A DNA stretch of 64,000 bases from Lysinibacillus odysseyi (GCA_014595895.1 JABUKB010000008.1:34214-98213); one strand, 5' to 3'. Positions 37,701 to 46,306 are shown, counted from the stretch's first letter. The notes: generated by a model from the letters alone, not told the origin. Numbers and translations: made by a program.

Positions 37701-39161
37701 GTGACAGTAACAGTCATTGGTCTAGGCGCAGCTGATTTAGATCAGTTGCAAATGGGCGTTTATAAAAAATTGAAGCAAGCACAGAAGCTTTATGTACGTA
37801 CATTAGATCATCCTGTCTTAACAGATCTACAGGCGGAAGGTGTGGTATGTGAAAGTTTTGATCATGTGTATGAAAAGTACGACACTTTTGAACCGGTTTA
37901 TCTGGAAATAGCGCAGGTTCTTATCGATAAATCACAGCAGGAAGACGTTATGTATGCCGTACCGGGTCATCCATTAGTGGCAGAGCAAACCGTGCAGCAT
38001 TTAATTGAGGCAGAGCGCAATGGTAAGGTGGAACTTGTTATTGAAGGCGGTCAAAGTTTCTTAGATCCAATTTTCGGAGCACTGCGTATCGACCCGATTG
38101 AAGGCTTCCAATTGCTCGATGGTACTAGTCTATCAATGCATGATATTCATATGCGTCAACACGTTTTAATTGCGCAAGTGTACGATGCCTTTAGCGCTTC
38201 TGAAGTGAAGTTAACACTAATGGAGAAATACCGCGACGATTACCCGGTAACAATTGTGACAGCTGCCGGTTCGTCGCAGGAAAAACTGGTGACAGTGCCG
38301 CTATATGAGCTTGATCACGTGGCTGAGCTTAATAATTTAACGACTGTCTATGTGCCACCGGTAGCGACAGATGAGGAGGCGCTGCGTGACTGGACAACTT
38401 TCCGTAAAATTATTGCTACATTGCGCGGTCCGAACGGCTGTCCTTGGGATCAAAAGCAAACGCATGAATCATTGAAAAAATATTTACTTGAGGAAGCGCA
38501 TGAATTTTTAGCGGCAGTCGATGCGGAAGATGACTTTGCCATGATTGAAGAGCTTGGTGATGTGCTGCTGCAAGTATTCCTGCATGCACAAATTGGCGAG
38601 GATAATGGCTACTTTACGTTAGAGGAAGTGCTGGCAACGATTAGCGAGAAAATGATTCGCCGTCATCCACATGTCTTCGGCGATACTGCAGTGGAGGATG
38701 CCGAAGAAGTGGTTGCCAATTGGGAAGCCATTAAACGCACTGAAAAAGGACAAGCACCAGAACATTTGCTAGACGGGGAGTACCGGGCAGAGGCTTCATT
38801 ACTTACAGCGTACAATTATCAAAAGGCTGCGGCAAAAGTAGGCTTTGATTGGCCCGAGGTCGAGGATGCTTGGGCGAAGTTTTTAGAAGAAGCAAAGGAA
38901 TTCCAGGAGGAAATGGCGAGTGGCAATGACGGGACGCGTATCGATGAATTTGGCGATGTGCTGTTTACATTGGTCAATATTGCGCGCTTCTACAAAATTT
39001 CACCAGAGGAAGCCATGCTTCATGCCAATGAAAAATTTGCTCGTCGCTTTCACTTTGTAGAACAACAAGTAAAACAATCGGGTAAAGATTTTGCAGACTT
39101 TACATTGGAACAGCTAGATGCTTTTTGGGATGAAGCAAAAAGAATGGAAAAAGGGGAATAG
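37701..39161 (+). CDS. yabN: Fusion of tetrapyrrole-methylase-like domain and MazG pyrophosphohydrolase (YabN)
   Basis: A two-part protein of about 486 aa. Residues 1-220 are a tetrapyrrole-methylase-fold domain (V-I-G-L-G-A-A-D-L-D at the start, V-P-G-H-P-L-V-A-E near 93). Residues about 230-486 are MazG NTP pyrophosphohydrolase (L-R-G-P-N-G-C-P-W-D-Q-K-Q-T-H and E-E-A-H-E-F metal ligands, plus the second E-x-x-D set). It probably sanitises non-canonical NTPs. GTG 37701 is chosen because an AGGTG site precedes it; GTG 37692 is an alternative immediately after the yabM stop. Confidence 0.93.
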   Translation: MTVTVIGLGAADLDQLQMGVYKKLKQAQKLYVRTLDHPVLTDLQAEGVVCESFDHVYEKYDTFEPVYLEIAQVLIDKSQQEDVMYAVPGHPLVAEQTVQHLIEAERNGKVELVIEGGQSFLDPIFGALRIDPIEGFQLLDGTSLSMHDIHMRQHVLIAQVYDAFSASEVKLTLMEKYRDDYPVTIVTAAGSSQEKLVTVPLYELDHVAELNNLTTVYVPPVATDEEALRDWTTFRKIIATLRGPNGCPWDQKQTHESLKKYLLEEAHEFLAAVDAEDDFAMIEELGDVLLQVFLHAQIGEDNGYFTLEEVLATISEKMIRRHPHVFGDTAVEDAEEVVANWEAIKRTEKGQAPEHLLDGEYRAEASLLTAYNYQKAAAKVGFDWPEVEDAWAKFLEEAKEFQEEMASGNDGTRIDEFGDVLFTLVNIARFYKISPEEAMLHANEKFARRFHFVEQQVKQSGKDFADFTLEQLDAFWDEAKRMEKGE

Positions 39162-39163
39162 CA

Positions 39164-39454
39164 ATGCGCTTAGATAAATTTTTAAAAGTATCACGTTTAA
39201 TTAAACGCCGGACATTAGCAAAAGAAGTAGCAGTACAAGGGCGTATCACAATCAATGATAAGGTAGCTAAGGCTTCCAGCGCGGTAAAAGCAGGCGATGA
39301 ACTAGCGATTCGCTTTGGACAAAAAATTGTCACGGCACGTGTAGAGCAACTGCAGGAAAATGCGCGCAAGGAAGATGCCGCTAAGATGTTTACTATTTTA
39401 AAAGAGGAACGCTTAGAAAAAATCGAACCTGAATTTATTGATGACGAAGATTAG
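39164..39454 (+). CDS. rqcP: S4-domain RNA-binding protein RqcP (YabO)
   Basis: A 96-aa S4 domain protein (M-R-L-D-K-F-L-K-V-S-R-L-I-K-R-R-T at the start, then G-R-I-T-I-N-D-K). In Bacillus it works with RqcH in ribosome-associated quality control, aiding alanine tailing of stalled nascent chains. It starts 3 bp after the yabN stop, with AAAGGGG upstream. Confidence 0.94.
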   Translation: MRLDKFLKVSRLIKRRTLAKEVAVQGRITINDKVAKASSAVKAGDELAIRFGQKIVTARVEQLQENARKEDAAKMFTILKEERLEKIEPEFIDDED

Positions 39455-39465
39455 TTTTTACTCTG

Positions 39466-39497
39466 AATGCACTATTTTTATAGTGCATTTCTTTTTT
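39466..39497 (+). terminator. Rho-independent terminator after rqcP
   Basis: AATGCACTA pairs with TAGTGCATT around a T-rich loop, followed by TCTTTTTT. It separates housekeeping yabN-rqcP from the sporulation pair. Confidence 0.9.
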
Positions 39498-39501
39498 ATG
39501 G

Positions 39502-39530
39502 GTATGTCTGTCCAATTTGCGGCATACAGT
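39502..39530 (+). promoter_or_regulatory. Candidate sigma-E promoter of yabP-yabQ
   Basis: CATACAGT (39523-39530) fits the sigma-E -10 CATACANT. A weaker -35-like GTATGTC lies 14 bp upstream. yabP and yabQ are mother-cell genes in Bacillus subtilis. Confidence 0.5.
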
Positions 39531-39555
39531 GTACAAATGGACAAGGGGGAACGAC

Positions 39556-39849
39556 ATGCATACAGAAACTGCATCTTATACAATTCCGTCAGGAGAGCAC
39601 TTAGTGACGATGCGCAATCGTAAACGTTTGGATATGACCTCCATTAAGGAAATCGAACGTTTCGATCAAGAGGAGTTTTCTATTCGTACATCTCAAGGAC
39701 AACTACTCATTCGAGGAGAAGAACTACGCATTGTACATTTAGACGTGGACAAGGGGTTGTTGACGTTAGAAGGTCTCATCAAAGTTGTGCAATATGACGA
39801 AGAAGATAGCACGTTATCGAAAAGTTTATTGCATAAGTTATTTGGTTAA
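39556..39849 (+). CDS. yabP: Sporulation protein YabP
   Basis: A 97-aa YabP/YqfC-family protein needed for spore formation in Bacillus. It shows the R-K-R-L-D-M-T-S-I-K-E-I-E-R-F-D block near residue 23 and L-L-I-R-G-E-E-L-R-I near residue 54. AAGGGGGA precedes ATG 39556. Its stop overlaps the yabQ start by one base (TAATG). Confidence 0.92.
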   Translation: MHTETASYTIPSGEHLVTMRNRKRLDMTSIKEIERFDQEEFSIRTSQGQLLIRGEELRIVHLDVDKGLLTLEGLIKVVQYDEEDSTLSKSLLHKLFG

Positions 39850-40274
39850 TGTCAGCCCAGCTTGTTAGTATGATTGTCATGTTTTTGGCAGGTGTCATGG
39901 TAGGAGCAGCAATAGATTGTATTCGGACACTGATATCATACTGCTCTACAAAATCAATCATTTATAAGCTGTCTTATATCATCGAAGTTACTTTTTGGAT
40001 TATACTAGGTGGCGTCACTTTTTATTTATTATTTTTGGTCAAGGGAGGAGACTGGCGCGCGGTCGATGCTCTAGCCCAAATTCTAGGTATTTTTGCATAT
40101 GATTTGCTGTTTCAACGTATTTTACGTTTCATTGGAAGGTGTTTAGTGAATATAATATTTAGACCTATTTTCTTTGTTGCTCATATTTTCGTAGTAGTGA
40201 TAAGAAATATAGTGCGAATGGCATATAGAGGGTTTAGGTATATTGGCAAATATTTAAAGATTTCTAAAGAATGA
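39849..40274 (+). CDS. yabQ: Spore cortex biosynthesis protein YabQ
   Basis: A 141-aa membrane protein with about four hydrophobic segments (near residues 5-22, 40-62, 75-90 and 100-120) and a basic C terminus, matching YabQ, a mother-cell protein required for cortex synthesis. It is coupled to yabP. Confidence 0.88.
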   Translation: MSAQLVSMIVMFLAGVMVGAAIDCIRTLISYCSTKSIIYKLSYIIEVTFWIILGGVTFYLLFLVKGGDWRAVDALAQILGIFAYDLLFQRILRFIGRCLVNIIFRPIFFVAHIFVVVIRNIVRMAYRGFRYIGKYLKISKE

Positions 40275-40334
40275 CTTTTATAGTGCAATTTTGATATTGT
40301 ATAATAGTATAAAACAATTAATGGAGGTGGCGGC

Positions 40335-40760
40335 GTGGAATCTCGTCAACAACAGAAAGTACATACAAAACCTGTTAAAAAGCTGGATAATGATTTTGTA
40401 CGTTCAAGTGAAAGCTATATGCGTGAACGGCAACTTGCCCAGCGGTTGCGAATTTTAGCGCGTCGTCGAATTGCTGTTTTGCTTACGCTGGGTCTAGTGG
40501 GTTGTTTATGTGCAACATTCATGTTAATGAACCAAAAAAGCCGCCTAGCGGAGAAGCAAGAGTTAAAGGCAGCAGCTGAGCAGCGTCTAGCAGAAGTACA
40601 AAACCAACAGGAACTCTTAAATTTACAAATTACTAAACTTGAAGATGATGAATATATCGCGAAACTAGCACGTAAAGAATACTTCTTATCAGAGGAAGGC
40701 GAGATTATTTTTACCATTCCTACAGAAGGTGAAGGGAAAAAGGCAGAAAAGGCAAACTAG
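40335..40760 (+). CDS. divIC: Cell division protein DivIC (FtsB-like septum formation initiator)
   Basis: A 141-aa bitopic membrane protein. It has a basic cytoplasmic N terminus (1-45), one membrane segment (about 48-66: A-V-L-L-T-L-G-L-V-G) and an external leucine-zipper-like coiled coil (about 70-105) followed by the D-D-E-Y-I-A-K-L-A-R-K-E-Y motif of DivIC/FtsB. It forms the divisome complex with FtsL and DivIB. The start is GTG 40335 with GGAGGTGG just upstream. Confidence 0.94.
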   Translation: MESRQQQKVHTKPVKKLDNDFVRSSESYMRERQLAQRLRILARRRIAVLLTLGLVGCLCATFMLMNQKSRLAEKQELKAAAEQRLAEVQNQQELLNLQITKLEDDEYIAKLARKEYFLSEEGEIIFTIPTEGEGKKAEKAN

Positions 40761-40784
40761 CTAGTTATTAGTTTGTCTTTTTTA
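40752..40784 (+). terminator. Rho-independent terminator after divIC
   Basis: GCAAACTA pairs with TAGTTTGT and is followed by CTTTTTT. It begins inside the last codons of divIC. Confidence 0.85.
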
Positions 40785-40899
40785 GGTTTATCATTCTTAT
40801 AAACGGGAATAATACTACGTCAGTATATTTTAAAATGGATAAAATAGGGGAAAACGATTGAAATTCAGTAAGTTATAGGCTTATCATAAGATACTCTTA

Positions 40900-40927
40900 T
40901 TGACACTACTTTTTTGTCAGCTATAAT
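40900..40927 (+). promoter_or_regulatory. Sigma-A promoter of yabR
   Basis: TTGACA (40900-40905), 16-bp spacer, TATAAT (40922-40927). An 83-bp leader follows before the start codon. Confidence 0.85.
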
Positions 40928-41010
40928 AGGAATAGAGACAGGTAAACTAGTGTATATAAAGACTTATAGCTAGTGCAGTCGTTTAAAATTTAAGGAGGAG
41001 CATTTTTTTT

Positions 41011-41439
41011 ATGTCAATTGAAGTAGGCAGCAAAGTACAGGGTAAAGTAACAGGAATCACTAATTTTGGAGCATTCGTTGAGCTGCCAGATGGGAAAACT
41101 GGTTTAGTTCATATCAGTGAAGTGGCAGACAACTATGTAAAAGACATCAACGAGCATCTTAAAGTTGGGGATGAAGTTGAAGTAAAGGTGATGAATGTAG
41201 AGGCGGATGGAAAGATCGGTCTTTCAATTCGTAAAGCGAAGCCTCAAGCTGAGCGACCAGAGCGTCCTCAACGTCCTCGTCGTGACAACAATCGTTCAAA
41301 TGAGCGTAACGATCGTCAACCGAAAGAAAACTTTGAACAAAAAATGGCACGTTTCTTAAAAGATAGTGATGAACGCTTAACAACATTAAAACGTGCAACA
41401 GAATCTAAACGAGGCGGCCGTGGAGCACGTAGAGGGTAA
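41011..41439 (+). CDS. yabR: S1 RNA-binding domain protein YabR
   Basis: A 142-aa protein. Residues about 5-75 are an S1 domain (V-Q-G-K-V-T-G-I-T-N-F-G-A-F-V-E-L, G-L-V-H-I-S-E). The tail is low-complexity, rich in Arg, Pro and Asn, and likely disordered and RNA-binding, ending R-G-G-R-G-A-R-R. It is related to polynucleotide phosphorylase-type S1 domains; precise role unknown. AAGGAGGAG precedes ATG 41011. Confidence 0.93.
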   Translation: MSIEVGSKVQGKVTGITNFGAFVELPDGKTGLVHISEVADNYVKDINEHLKVGDEVEVKVMNVEADGKIGLSIRKAKPQAERPERPQRPRRDNNRSNERNDRQPKENFEQKMARFLKDSDERLTTLKRATESKRGGRGARRG

Positions 41440-41483
41440 TTTGCTGGCTGGTTTAATTGTTGAAAAAGTGTGATATAGAGTAA

Positions 41484-41517
41484 AGAAGCTGACCTTTAGA
41501 AGGCAGCTTCTTTTTTT
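41484..41517 (+). terminator. Rho-independent terminator after yabR
   Basis: GAAGCTGACCT pairs with AGGCAGCTTC (one bulge), followed by seven T residues. Its T tail runs straight into the TTTAT that borders element A. Confidence 0.92.
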
Positions 41518-41519
41518 AT

Positions 41520-41750
41520 CCCGCATTAACGGGTAGTAATTTAGCTGCATTGAAAGGGTTAGCGTCAGATACAGTATGCTTACCTCCGGGTTTAAGAAGT
41601 CGGGGAGTCAACTACCCGTAAAAGCCCGATTGGTTTGAGCCAACACGATGTTGGTTACACAAGTGTTGCCACAGGACGTGGCGAATTTAGCTTGTGTTTC
41701 TTATTAATCAGTGGGGTGAGGAACCCCCACTGATTGAAGTTTCACTTTAT
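41520..41750. repeat. Dispersed structured element, copy A (IS200/IS605-like non-autonomous element?)
   Basis: A 231-bp unit between TTTAT on the left (41515-41519) and a terminal TTTAT (41746-41750). It shares with the copy at 59334 a left end (CCCGCATTA, then CGGGTAGTAA), a middle block (41610-41634: TCAACTACCCGTAAAAGC, then CCGATTG), and a right end from 41706. The right end is the hairpin AATCAGTGGGG/CCCCACTGATT followed by GAAGTTTCACTTTAT. ACGGGTAGT (41529-41537) pairs with ACTACCCGT (41611-41619). No ORF is inside. The hairpin ends and the repeated pentamer resemble single-strand transposons, but no transposase is present. Confidence 0.65.
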
Positions 41751-41929
41751 TTTGACTGTCCGATAAATAACCGGATTAGCCCAATAAGTGTGTAAATACC
41801 AAAACCCACCCCAGCAAGCAAAATAATAATTTGTAGGGGAACCGGAATACTTGTCAAGAAAAATCCGATTAAAATAAGCAATGCACTCAGCGAACAAAGC
41901 AGTGCTAACGTACGAAATTCTTTCACCAT
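41747..41929 (-). CDS. Small two-helix membrane protein, function unknown
   Basis: A 60-aa hydrophobic protein with two predicted membrane helices (about residues 7-27 and 31-53) and a short charged tail. AAGGAGG precedes the ATG at 41929, so it is probably translated. I recognise no family. Its stop codon overlaps the right-end TTTAT of element A; restoring the empty site by joining the flanks leaves the same stop codon, so the insertion did not change the protein. Confidence 0.65.
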   Translation of the reverse strand: MVKEFRTLALLCSLSALLILIGFFLTSIPVPLQIIILLAGVGFGIYTLIGLIRLFIGQSK

Positions 41930-42140
41930 AAAAAACGCCTCCTTCCACTATCATACTGAAATTAACAGAGAGACGAAAGAGAGGATAGAATTTTAATCAA
42001 GATGATTTTTGAAGAAATAACTTTATAGTAAATAGCAACTGTTGCAAAAATGAAACGCATTCCTGCCTAGCTCTATCTCATAGATAAAGAGGGAGAATGT
42101 TGTATTTTGATGAAATAGAGCAGACATAGGAAGAGAAAAT

Positions 42141-42180
42141 AAAAAAGCCCAGAACGAAATGACATTCGTCCTGCGCTTTT
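42141..42180 (-). terminator. Rho-independent terminator of the tRNA pair
   Basis: On the minus strand AGCGCAGGACGAA pairs with TTTCGTTCTGGGCT (with G-U pairs) and is followed by TTTTT. It lies just past tRNA-Glu. Confidence 0.9.
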
Positions 42181-42184
42181 AGTA

Positions 42185-42256
42185 TGACCCGTACGGGATT
42201 CGAACCCGTGTTACCGCCGTGAAAGGGCGGTGTCTTAACCACTTGACCAACGGGCC
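42185..42256 (-). tRNA. tRNA-Glu (anticodon UUC)
   Basis: The minus strand folds into a full cloverleaf of 72 bases. The acceptor stem is GGCCCGT/ACGGGTC, the anticodon stem-loop CCGCCCTTTCACGGCGG has anticodon TTC, and the T arm carries GGTTCGAATCC. The discriminator is A; CCA is not encoded. It is the second gene of a two-tRNA transcript. Confidence 0.96.
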
Positions 42257-42260
42257 GTGG

Positions 42261-42334
42261 TGGCTACCGAGGGAGTCGAACCCACGACCTTTCGGGTATG
42301 AACCGAATGCTCTAGCCAGCTGAGCTAGGTAGCC
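42261..42334 (-). tRNA. tRNA-Met (anticodon CAU), elongator type
   Basis: A 74-base cloverleaf with acceptor GGCTACC/GGTAGCC, D arm AGCTCAGCTGGCTAGAGC, anticodon loop TTCATAC (anticodon CAT) and T-arm GGTTCGACTCC. The elongator form is favoured over lysidine-modified tRNA-Ile because the loop context GGTTCATACCC matches Bacillus elongator Met. A 4-bp gap separates it from tRNA-Glu. Confidence 0.9.
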
Positions 42335-42440
42335 AAAAATCACAACAAAATCAATCTTAATCGACATTGGGGCAACTGTCAATACAAGGTTTTGATATTT
42401 TTCTACCCAATATTTGGTTGTGACAGTTCACCCTATATTT

Positions 42441-42506
42441 TGTCGAGCAATTTTTTGAAATATAAGTAGAGAATAGACAGATTTCGCACCTTGTTTTTCG
42501 TATAAT
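42441..42506 (+). promoter_or_regulatory. Probable Spo0A-controlled promoter of spoIIE
   Basis: TATAAT at 42501-42506 is preceded by no normal -35, as in Bacillus subtilis spoIIE, which depends on Spo0A-P. TGTCGAG (42441-42447) matches the Spo0A box in 6 of 7 positions; a weaker TAGACA-type match lies near 42474-42480. Confidence 0.5.
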
Positions 42507-42530
42507 TGCGGTCACAAAGGAGGCGGATAT

Positions 42531-44864
42531 TTGGTAAAAGTAGAGACGCTTGCACGACCATATATACAGCAAGAGGCAAAAGGAGAAACCATAGCATATA
42601 AATGGCACGTGCTACTATTTATATGTAGCTTTTTTTTATCACGTACAGTATTTTTCGACGCGGCAGTTCCGTTTTTTATTTCTTTATATGCGGTGATTAG
42701 TTTACGTTATCCTTTTTTAAAAAAGGCGACCTTATTTGGAGGGTTAGCAGGAGCATTGACATTAGGAATTGGACAGGCTGTTTTGGCAATCGGCCAGCTT
42801 ATTGTATGGCAATTGCTAGGGAAACGTATGACACCTCCGCTTGCTTTAAGAGTGTTGCTTGCTATCGGAATTGTCCAGGTTTTTTGGCAGCTGATGATGT
42901 ATCAAGGCATACCGCCAGCCATCGTCCAATTCTATGTCGCAAGTGAGGCTATATTAGGGATGGTGATGACATTATTTTTGTCTTTTGTCCTCTTGCCAAC
43001 GCATCGCTTTTTTGTGATGCAGTGGAATATTGAAAGGTTATTGGCTTTATTTGTGATTGCAGCTACCTTGCTGACAGGGATGGCTAGTTCAACGGTAGCT
43101 TTCTTTAACATTGCACTTATCATTGGATATGTCATCATTTGCATCATGGCTGTCATAGGGGGAGTCAGCCTAGCCACAGTAGCGGCTACGGTGTTCGGTT
43201 TGGTAATAGGGATGAGCACATTGTCCTTTAGCGGCATGATTGCCTTGTACGCTGTGACAGGACTCGTTGCCGGGAGCTGCAAAGGGTTAGGCAAATGGGC
43301 AATCGCACCAGCGAGCTTTGTCCCAAGTGTTTTATTCTTTTTATATGATGCCACTTTACCGTTAGATATTGTTCATTTTTCATCTATCAGCGTGGCTGCG
43401 GTCATTTTTTTATGTACGCCTACGTATTGGACGGAGGCAATCGCGAGGTTTATTTCACCAAATAATGAACAGACTTTACTTGAAAGACAAAAATGGCTCT
43501 CCCATCATATGGCGCAATCTCTTCAGCAATTTCAGCAATTTGTCTTTTTTATAAAGGACCTCACTTTCGAACGCTTCCAACTCGTACACGATGCGAAGGA
43601 TGAAGTCTTGCCGTATCCGATTTGCGCAGACTGTTATCGCTACGCCAAGTGCTGGCAAGGGGATCGTGACATAGAGCAACCGATTGTCGACTATTATGCA
43701 GCCAAGTATGCAAATAAAACCATCGCCAGTGCCCAAGGAGAGGAATTGCTGCGACGGAAATGTGTGAAGGCGGATGCATTAATGGAGCAGATTCGGGCAA
43801 AGCTCTATAAAGATCAAATGGAGCAACAGTTATTTTATGGTCGTAAAATGATTGCCACTCAGCTGCAGCATATGTCTGAGCATATTTATCATCTTTTAGA
43901 TGAAATGCAAGAGGTGCCGCCATTTCAGAAAATAGAAGAGCAACTGATTCATCAGCTCCAGCAAGCTGGGTTTCCGTGCTTTCAAATAGATATTTTTAGA
44001 GATAGTACAGGAAGCCAAAAAATCCACGTAGCTTGTACAGGTAAACAGGAACAAATGACAGAGTGGGCAGAGCGTATTCTATTGCCAATCTTGTTTGAAA
44101 ACTTGGCTCAAGCGTATACAGTAGAAAAAATGACGGCATATGATCGACCGTTTCGCTACATGGAAATTTTGCTGAAGCCGGCACAGCGTTTCCAATTATT
44201 GCACAAGGTGTATAAAGAGAAAAAAGGAATGGTGTCTGGTGATACACATGCAGTCTTTGATGTGCAGGAGCAGCTCGTGGCCCTCGTTTTGTCAGATGGC
44301 GTAGGCTATGATAAGCGTGCAAAAAAACAAAGCGGACAACTCGTTTCGCTATTGAAAGACTGCTTGGCGTTTATGCCGCCCGAAACAGCGATGCATACGG
44401 TGCATTATGCCTTGTCCCTGGAACAGGATGCCGATTTGTATGCCACGCTAGATTTTGCCATAGTGGATTTACAGCAGGGGACATTATGGTCATGGAAGGC
44501 AGGCAGTGTAGCGACTTATATTGTACGAGGGAAACAAGTCCTGAAAATTGAAGGGAATAGCCCACCATTTGGGTTTATGCCTGATATCCAAATAGAAACA
44601 GCAACGACGGTGTTACAGCATGGCGACCTTGTGCTCATGGTGTCAGATGGATTGTTTGATGGACAAGAAGGGTTTATGATAAGGGAAAAGGCCTTTTTAA
44701 AATTATTAAAACAGCAAAACCGTCAAAAATTAGCGGTAGATGTGTTATTGTACGATGTAATAGCACAATTTAAACAATCATTCGTTCTAGAGGATGATTG
44801 CACGTTGCTTGCTTGTCGCGTGCAACACATTCAGCCGGAGTGGTCTGTATTAAACGTAAGGTAA
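42531..44864 (+). CDS. spoIIE: Stage II sporulation protein E, PP2C phosphatase activating sigma-F
   Basis: A 777-aa protein. Residues about 15-310 contain roughly ten hydrophobic membrane segments, a central FtsZ-interacting region follows, and the C-terminal PP2C domain (from about 560) has L-S-D-G-V-G near 587 and M-V-S-D-G-L-F-D-G near 703 as metal-binding motifs. It dephosphorylates SpoIIAA-P in the forespore and helps place the polar septum. The start is TTG 42531, set by AAAGGAGG 7 bases upstream. It is somewhat shorter than the Bacillus subtilis protein. Confidence 0.95.
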   Translation: MVKVETLARPYIQQEAKGETIAYKWHVLLFICSFFLSRTVFFDAAVPFFISLYAVISLRYPFLKKATLFGGLAGALTLGIGQAVLAIGQLIVWQLLGKRMTPPLALRVLLAIGIVQVFWQLMMYQGIPPAIVQFYVASEAILGMVMTLFLSFVLLPTHRFFVMQWNIERLLALFVIAATLLTGMASSTVAFFNIALIIGYVIICIMAVIGGVSLATVAATVFGLVIGMSTLSFSGMIALYAVTGLVAGSCKGLGKWAIAPASFVPSVLFFLYDATLPLDIVHFSSISVAAVIFLCTPTYWTEAIARFISPNNEQTLLERQKWLSHHMAQSLQQFQQFVFFIKDLTFERFQLVHDAKDEVLPYPICADCYRYAKCWQGDRDIEQPIVDYYAAKYANKTIASAQGEELLRRKCVKADALMEQIRAKLYKDQMEQQLFYGRKMIATQLQHMSEHIYHLLDEMQEVPPFQKIEEQLIHQLQQAGFPCFQIDIFRDSTGSQKIHVACTGKQEQMTEWAERILLPILFENLAQAYTVEKMTAYDRPFRYMEILLKPAQRFQLLHKVYKEKKGMVSGDTHAVFDVQEQLVALVLSDGVGYDKRAKKQSGQLVSLLKDCLAFMPPETAMHTVHYALSLEQDADLYATLDFAIVDLQQGTLWSWKAGSVATYIVRGKQVLKIEGNSPPFGFMPDIQIETATTVLQHGDLVLMVSDGLFDGQEGFMIREKAFLKLLKQQNRQKLAVDVLLYDVIAQFKQSFVLEDDCTLLACRVQHIQPEWSVLNVR

Positions 44865-44876
44865 GAAGGTGTAGAA

Positions 44877-46283
44877 GTGGTCGATTTTGAACAACGAGTC
44901 GAACAATTTATAGAGCAGGAGCAGTTGTTAAGCGGGGTCAAACGTGTATTAGTCGCCTGTTCGGGTGGGGTCGATTCCATGGCCCTCTTGACCTATTTGA
45001 TACGCAAGTGCCCAGCGCATGTTGAATTATTTGTAGCACATGTCGATCACATGTTACGCGGAGAGCAATCCGCGGAGGACCGACTATTTGTCGAGCAGTT
45101 TTGCGAGAAATGGTCCATTCCATGCTTTAGTATAGCGATTCCGATTGCCGATATTCTGAAACAAGGCGGAGGCAATTCACAGGCGGTTTGCCGGACGGAG
45201 CGCTACCAGTTTTTTGAGCGAACGATGCGTCAACAATCGATAGATACATTAGTGACAGCGCATCATGCAGATGATCAGTTAGAATCGCTTTTAATGGCAC
45301 TGACAAAGGCAGGTACGATGAATGGTATGCAAGGTATACAGGTGAAACGTCCATTTGCAGGGGGATATGTCATTCGTCCATTTCTGATGGAAAGTAAAGA
45401 GGAACTCACCCTCTATTTACAACAGGCAAAAGTTCGTTACAGGGAAGATGCGAGTAATGAACAGGATTATTATACCCGCAATCGTTATCGTCATCATGTC
45501 GTGCCCCTTTTAAAGCAAGAAAACAAATTTGTTTCCCAGCATGCGACACAATTTTCATTACAGTTGGCACAGGACGATGCCTATTTACAGGAGCTAGCCC
45601 AAGCTATTTTTGACCGTTTAGTCACAAAAAAGGATGGAAATTATGCGGAACTTGAAATAACTGCGTTTTTAAAAGAGCCCACTGCTTTACAAAGAAGGCT
45701 CATTTTAATACTATTAAACTATCTTTATAACGAAGCAAACACGTTTCCAAGTCACACATTATGCACAGCCATTTTGAAGTTATGTCAGACGCAAAAAGGT
45801 AGTGCAATGCTATACTTACCAAAAGCGTATAAAGTGAGTAGAGAGTATGGTAAGCTGTATTTCCGACGAGAGCAAGGAAAGATGCCGAATACTATTGTTG
45901 AGCTAACGGTCAATGAATGGCAACAGTATCTAGATCTGTGTTATTATCTAGGTCATTGTACTGATTTGACGCCGGAAAATCCCGATGTTAGCGATGTATA
46001 TTTCAGTGCAGCAGATGTTGCGTTTCCACTGCGTTTAAGAACACGTCAAAAGGGAGATCGTATACATTTGGCAGGTATGCAACAGCCAAAAAGGGTGTCC
46101 CGTCTTTTTATTGATGAAAAAGTGCCTCTCCCTCAAAGAGAACAATGGCCTTTACTTGTTGATGCAAACGATGAGATTTTAGCAGTAGTAGGGTTACGTA
46201 TCAGCAGTAAGCTTTCAAAATACCCACGTACGACAGATGATTATGTGTTTAGAATAAAAAAAGTGGCGAATGGGCATGTTTGA
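44877..46283 (+). CDS. tilS: tRNA(Ile)-lysidine synthase
   Basis: A 468-aa N-type ATP pyrophosphatase that converts C34 to lysidine in tRNA-Ile2. The PP-loop C-S-G-G-V-D-S-M-A is at residues 28-36. H-V-D-H-M-L-R and H-H-A-D-D-Q mark the catalytic core, and a C-terminal TilS domain begins near residue 380. GTG 44877 follows AAGAAGGTG. In Bacillus subtilis yabS and yabT separate spoIIE from tilS; here only 12 bp do. Confidence 0.95.
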   Translation: MVDFEQRVEQFIEQEQLLSGVKRVLVACSGGVDSMALLTYLIRKCPAHVELFVAHVDHMLRGEQSAEDRLFVEQFCEKWSIPCFSIAIPIADILKQGGGNSQAVCRTERYQFFERTMRQQSIDTLVTAHHADDQLESLLMALTKAGTMNGMQGIQVKRPFAGGYVIRPFLMESKEELTLYLQQAKVRYREDASNEQDYYTRNRYRHHVVPLLKQENKFVSQHATQFSLQLAQDDAYLQELAQAIFDRLVTKKDGNYAELEITAFLKEPTALQRRLILILLNYLYNEANTFPSHTLCTAILKLCQTQKGSAMLYLPKAYKVSREYGKLYFRREQGKMPNTIVELTVNEWQQYLDLCYYLGHCTDLTPENPDVSDVYFSAADVAFPLRLRTRQKGDRIHLAGMQQPKRVSRLFIDEKVPLPQREQWPLLVDANDEILAVVGLRISSKLSKYPRTTDDYVFRIKKVANGHV

Positions 46284-46306
46284 ACATTCTCGAGGAGGAA
46301 TCAATA

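Noticed and set aside
41520..41750. Element A considered as a riboswitch of a downstream gene
   Set aside because: The copies sit downstream of genes, in one case next to a convergent gene, and are bordered by TTTAT; this fits an inserted element better than a leader switch.
41742..41954. 70-codon minus-strand frame overlapping the small membrane protein in another frame
   Set aside because: The 60-aa frame starting at 41929 has the AAGGAGG site and a two-helix hydrophobic pattern; the overlapping frame has neither.
42179..42382. 67-codon minus-strand frame
   Set aside because: It lies over the two tRNA genes; structure there is explained by the cloverleafs.
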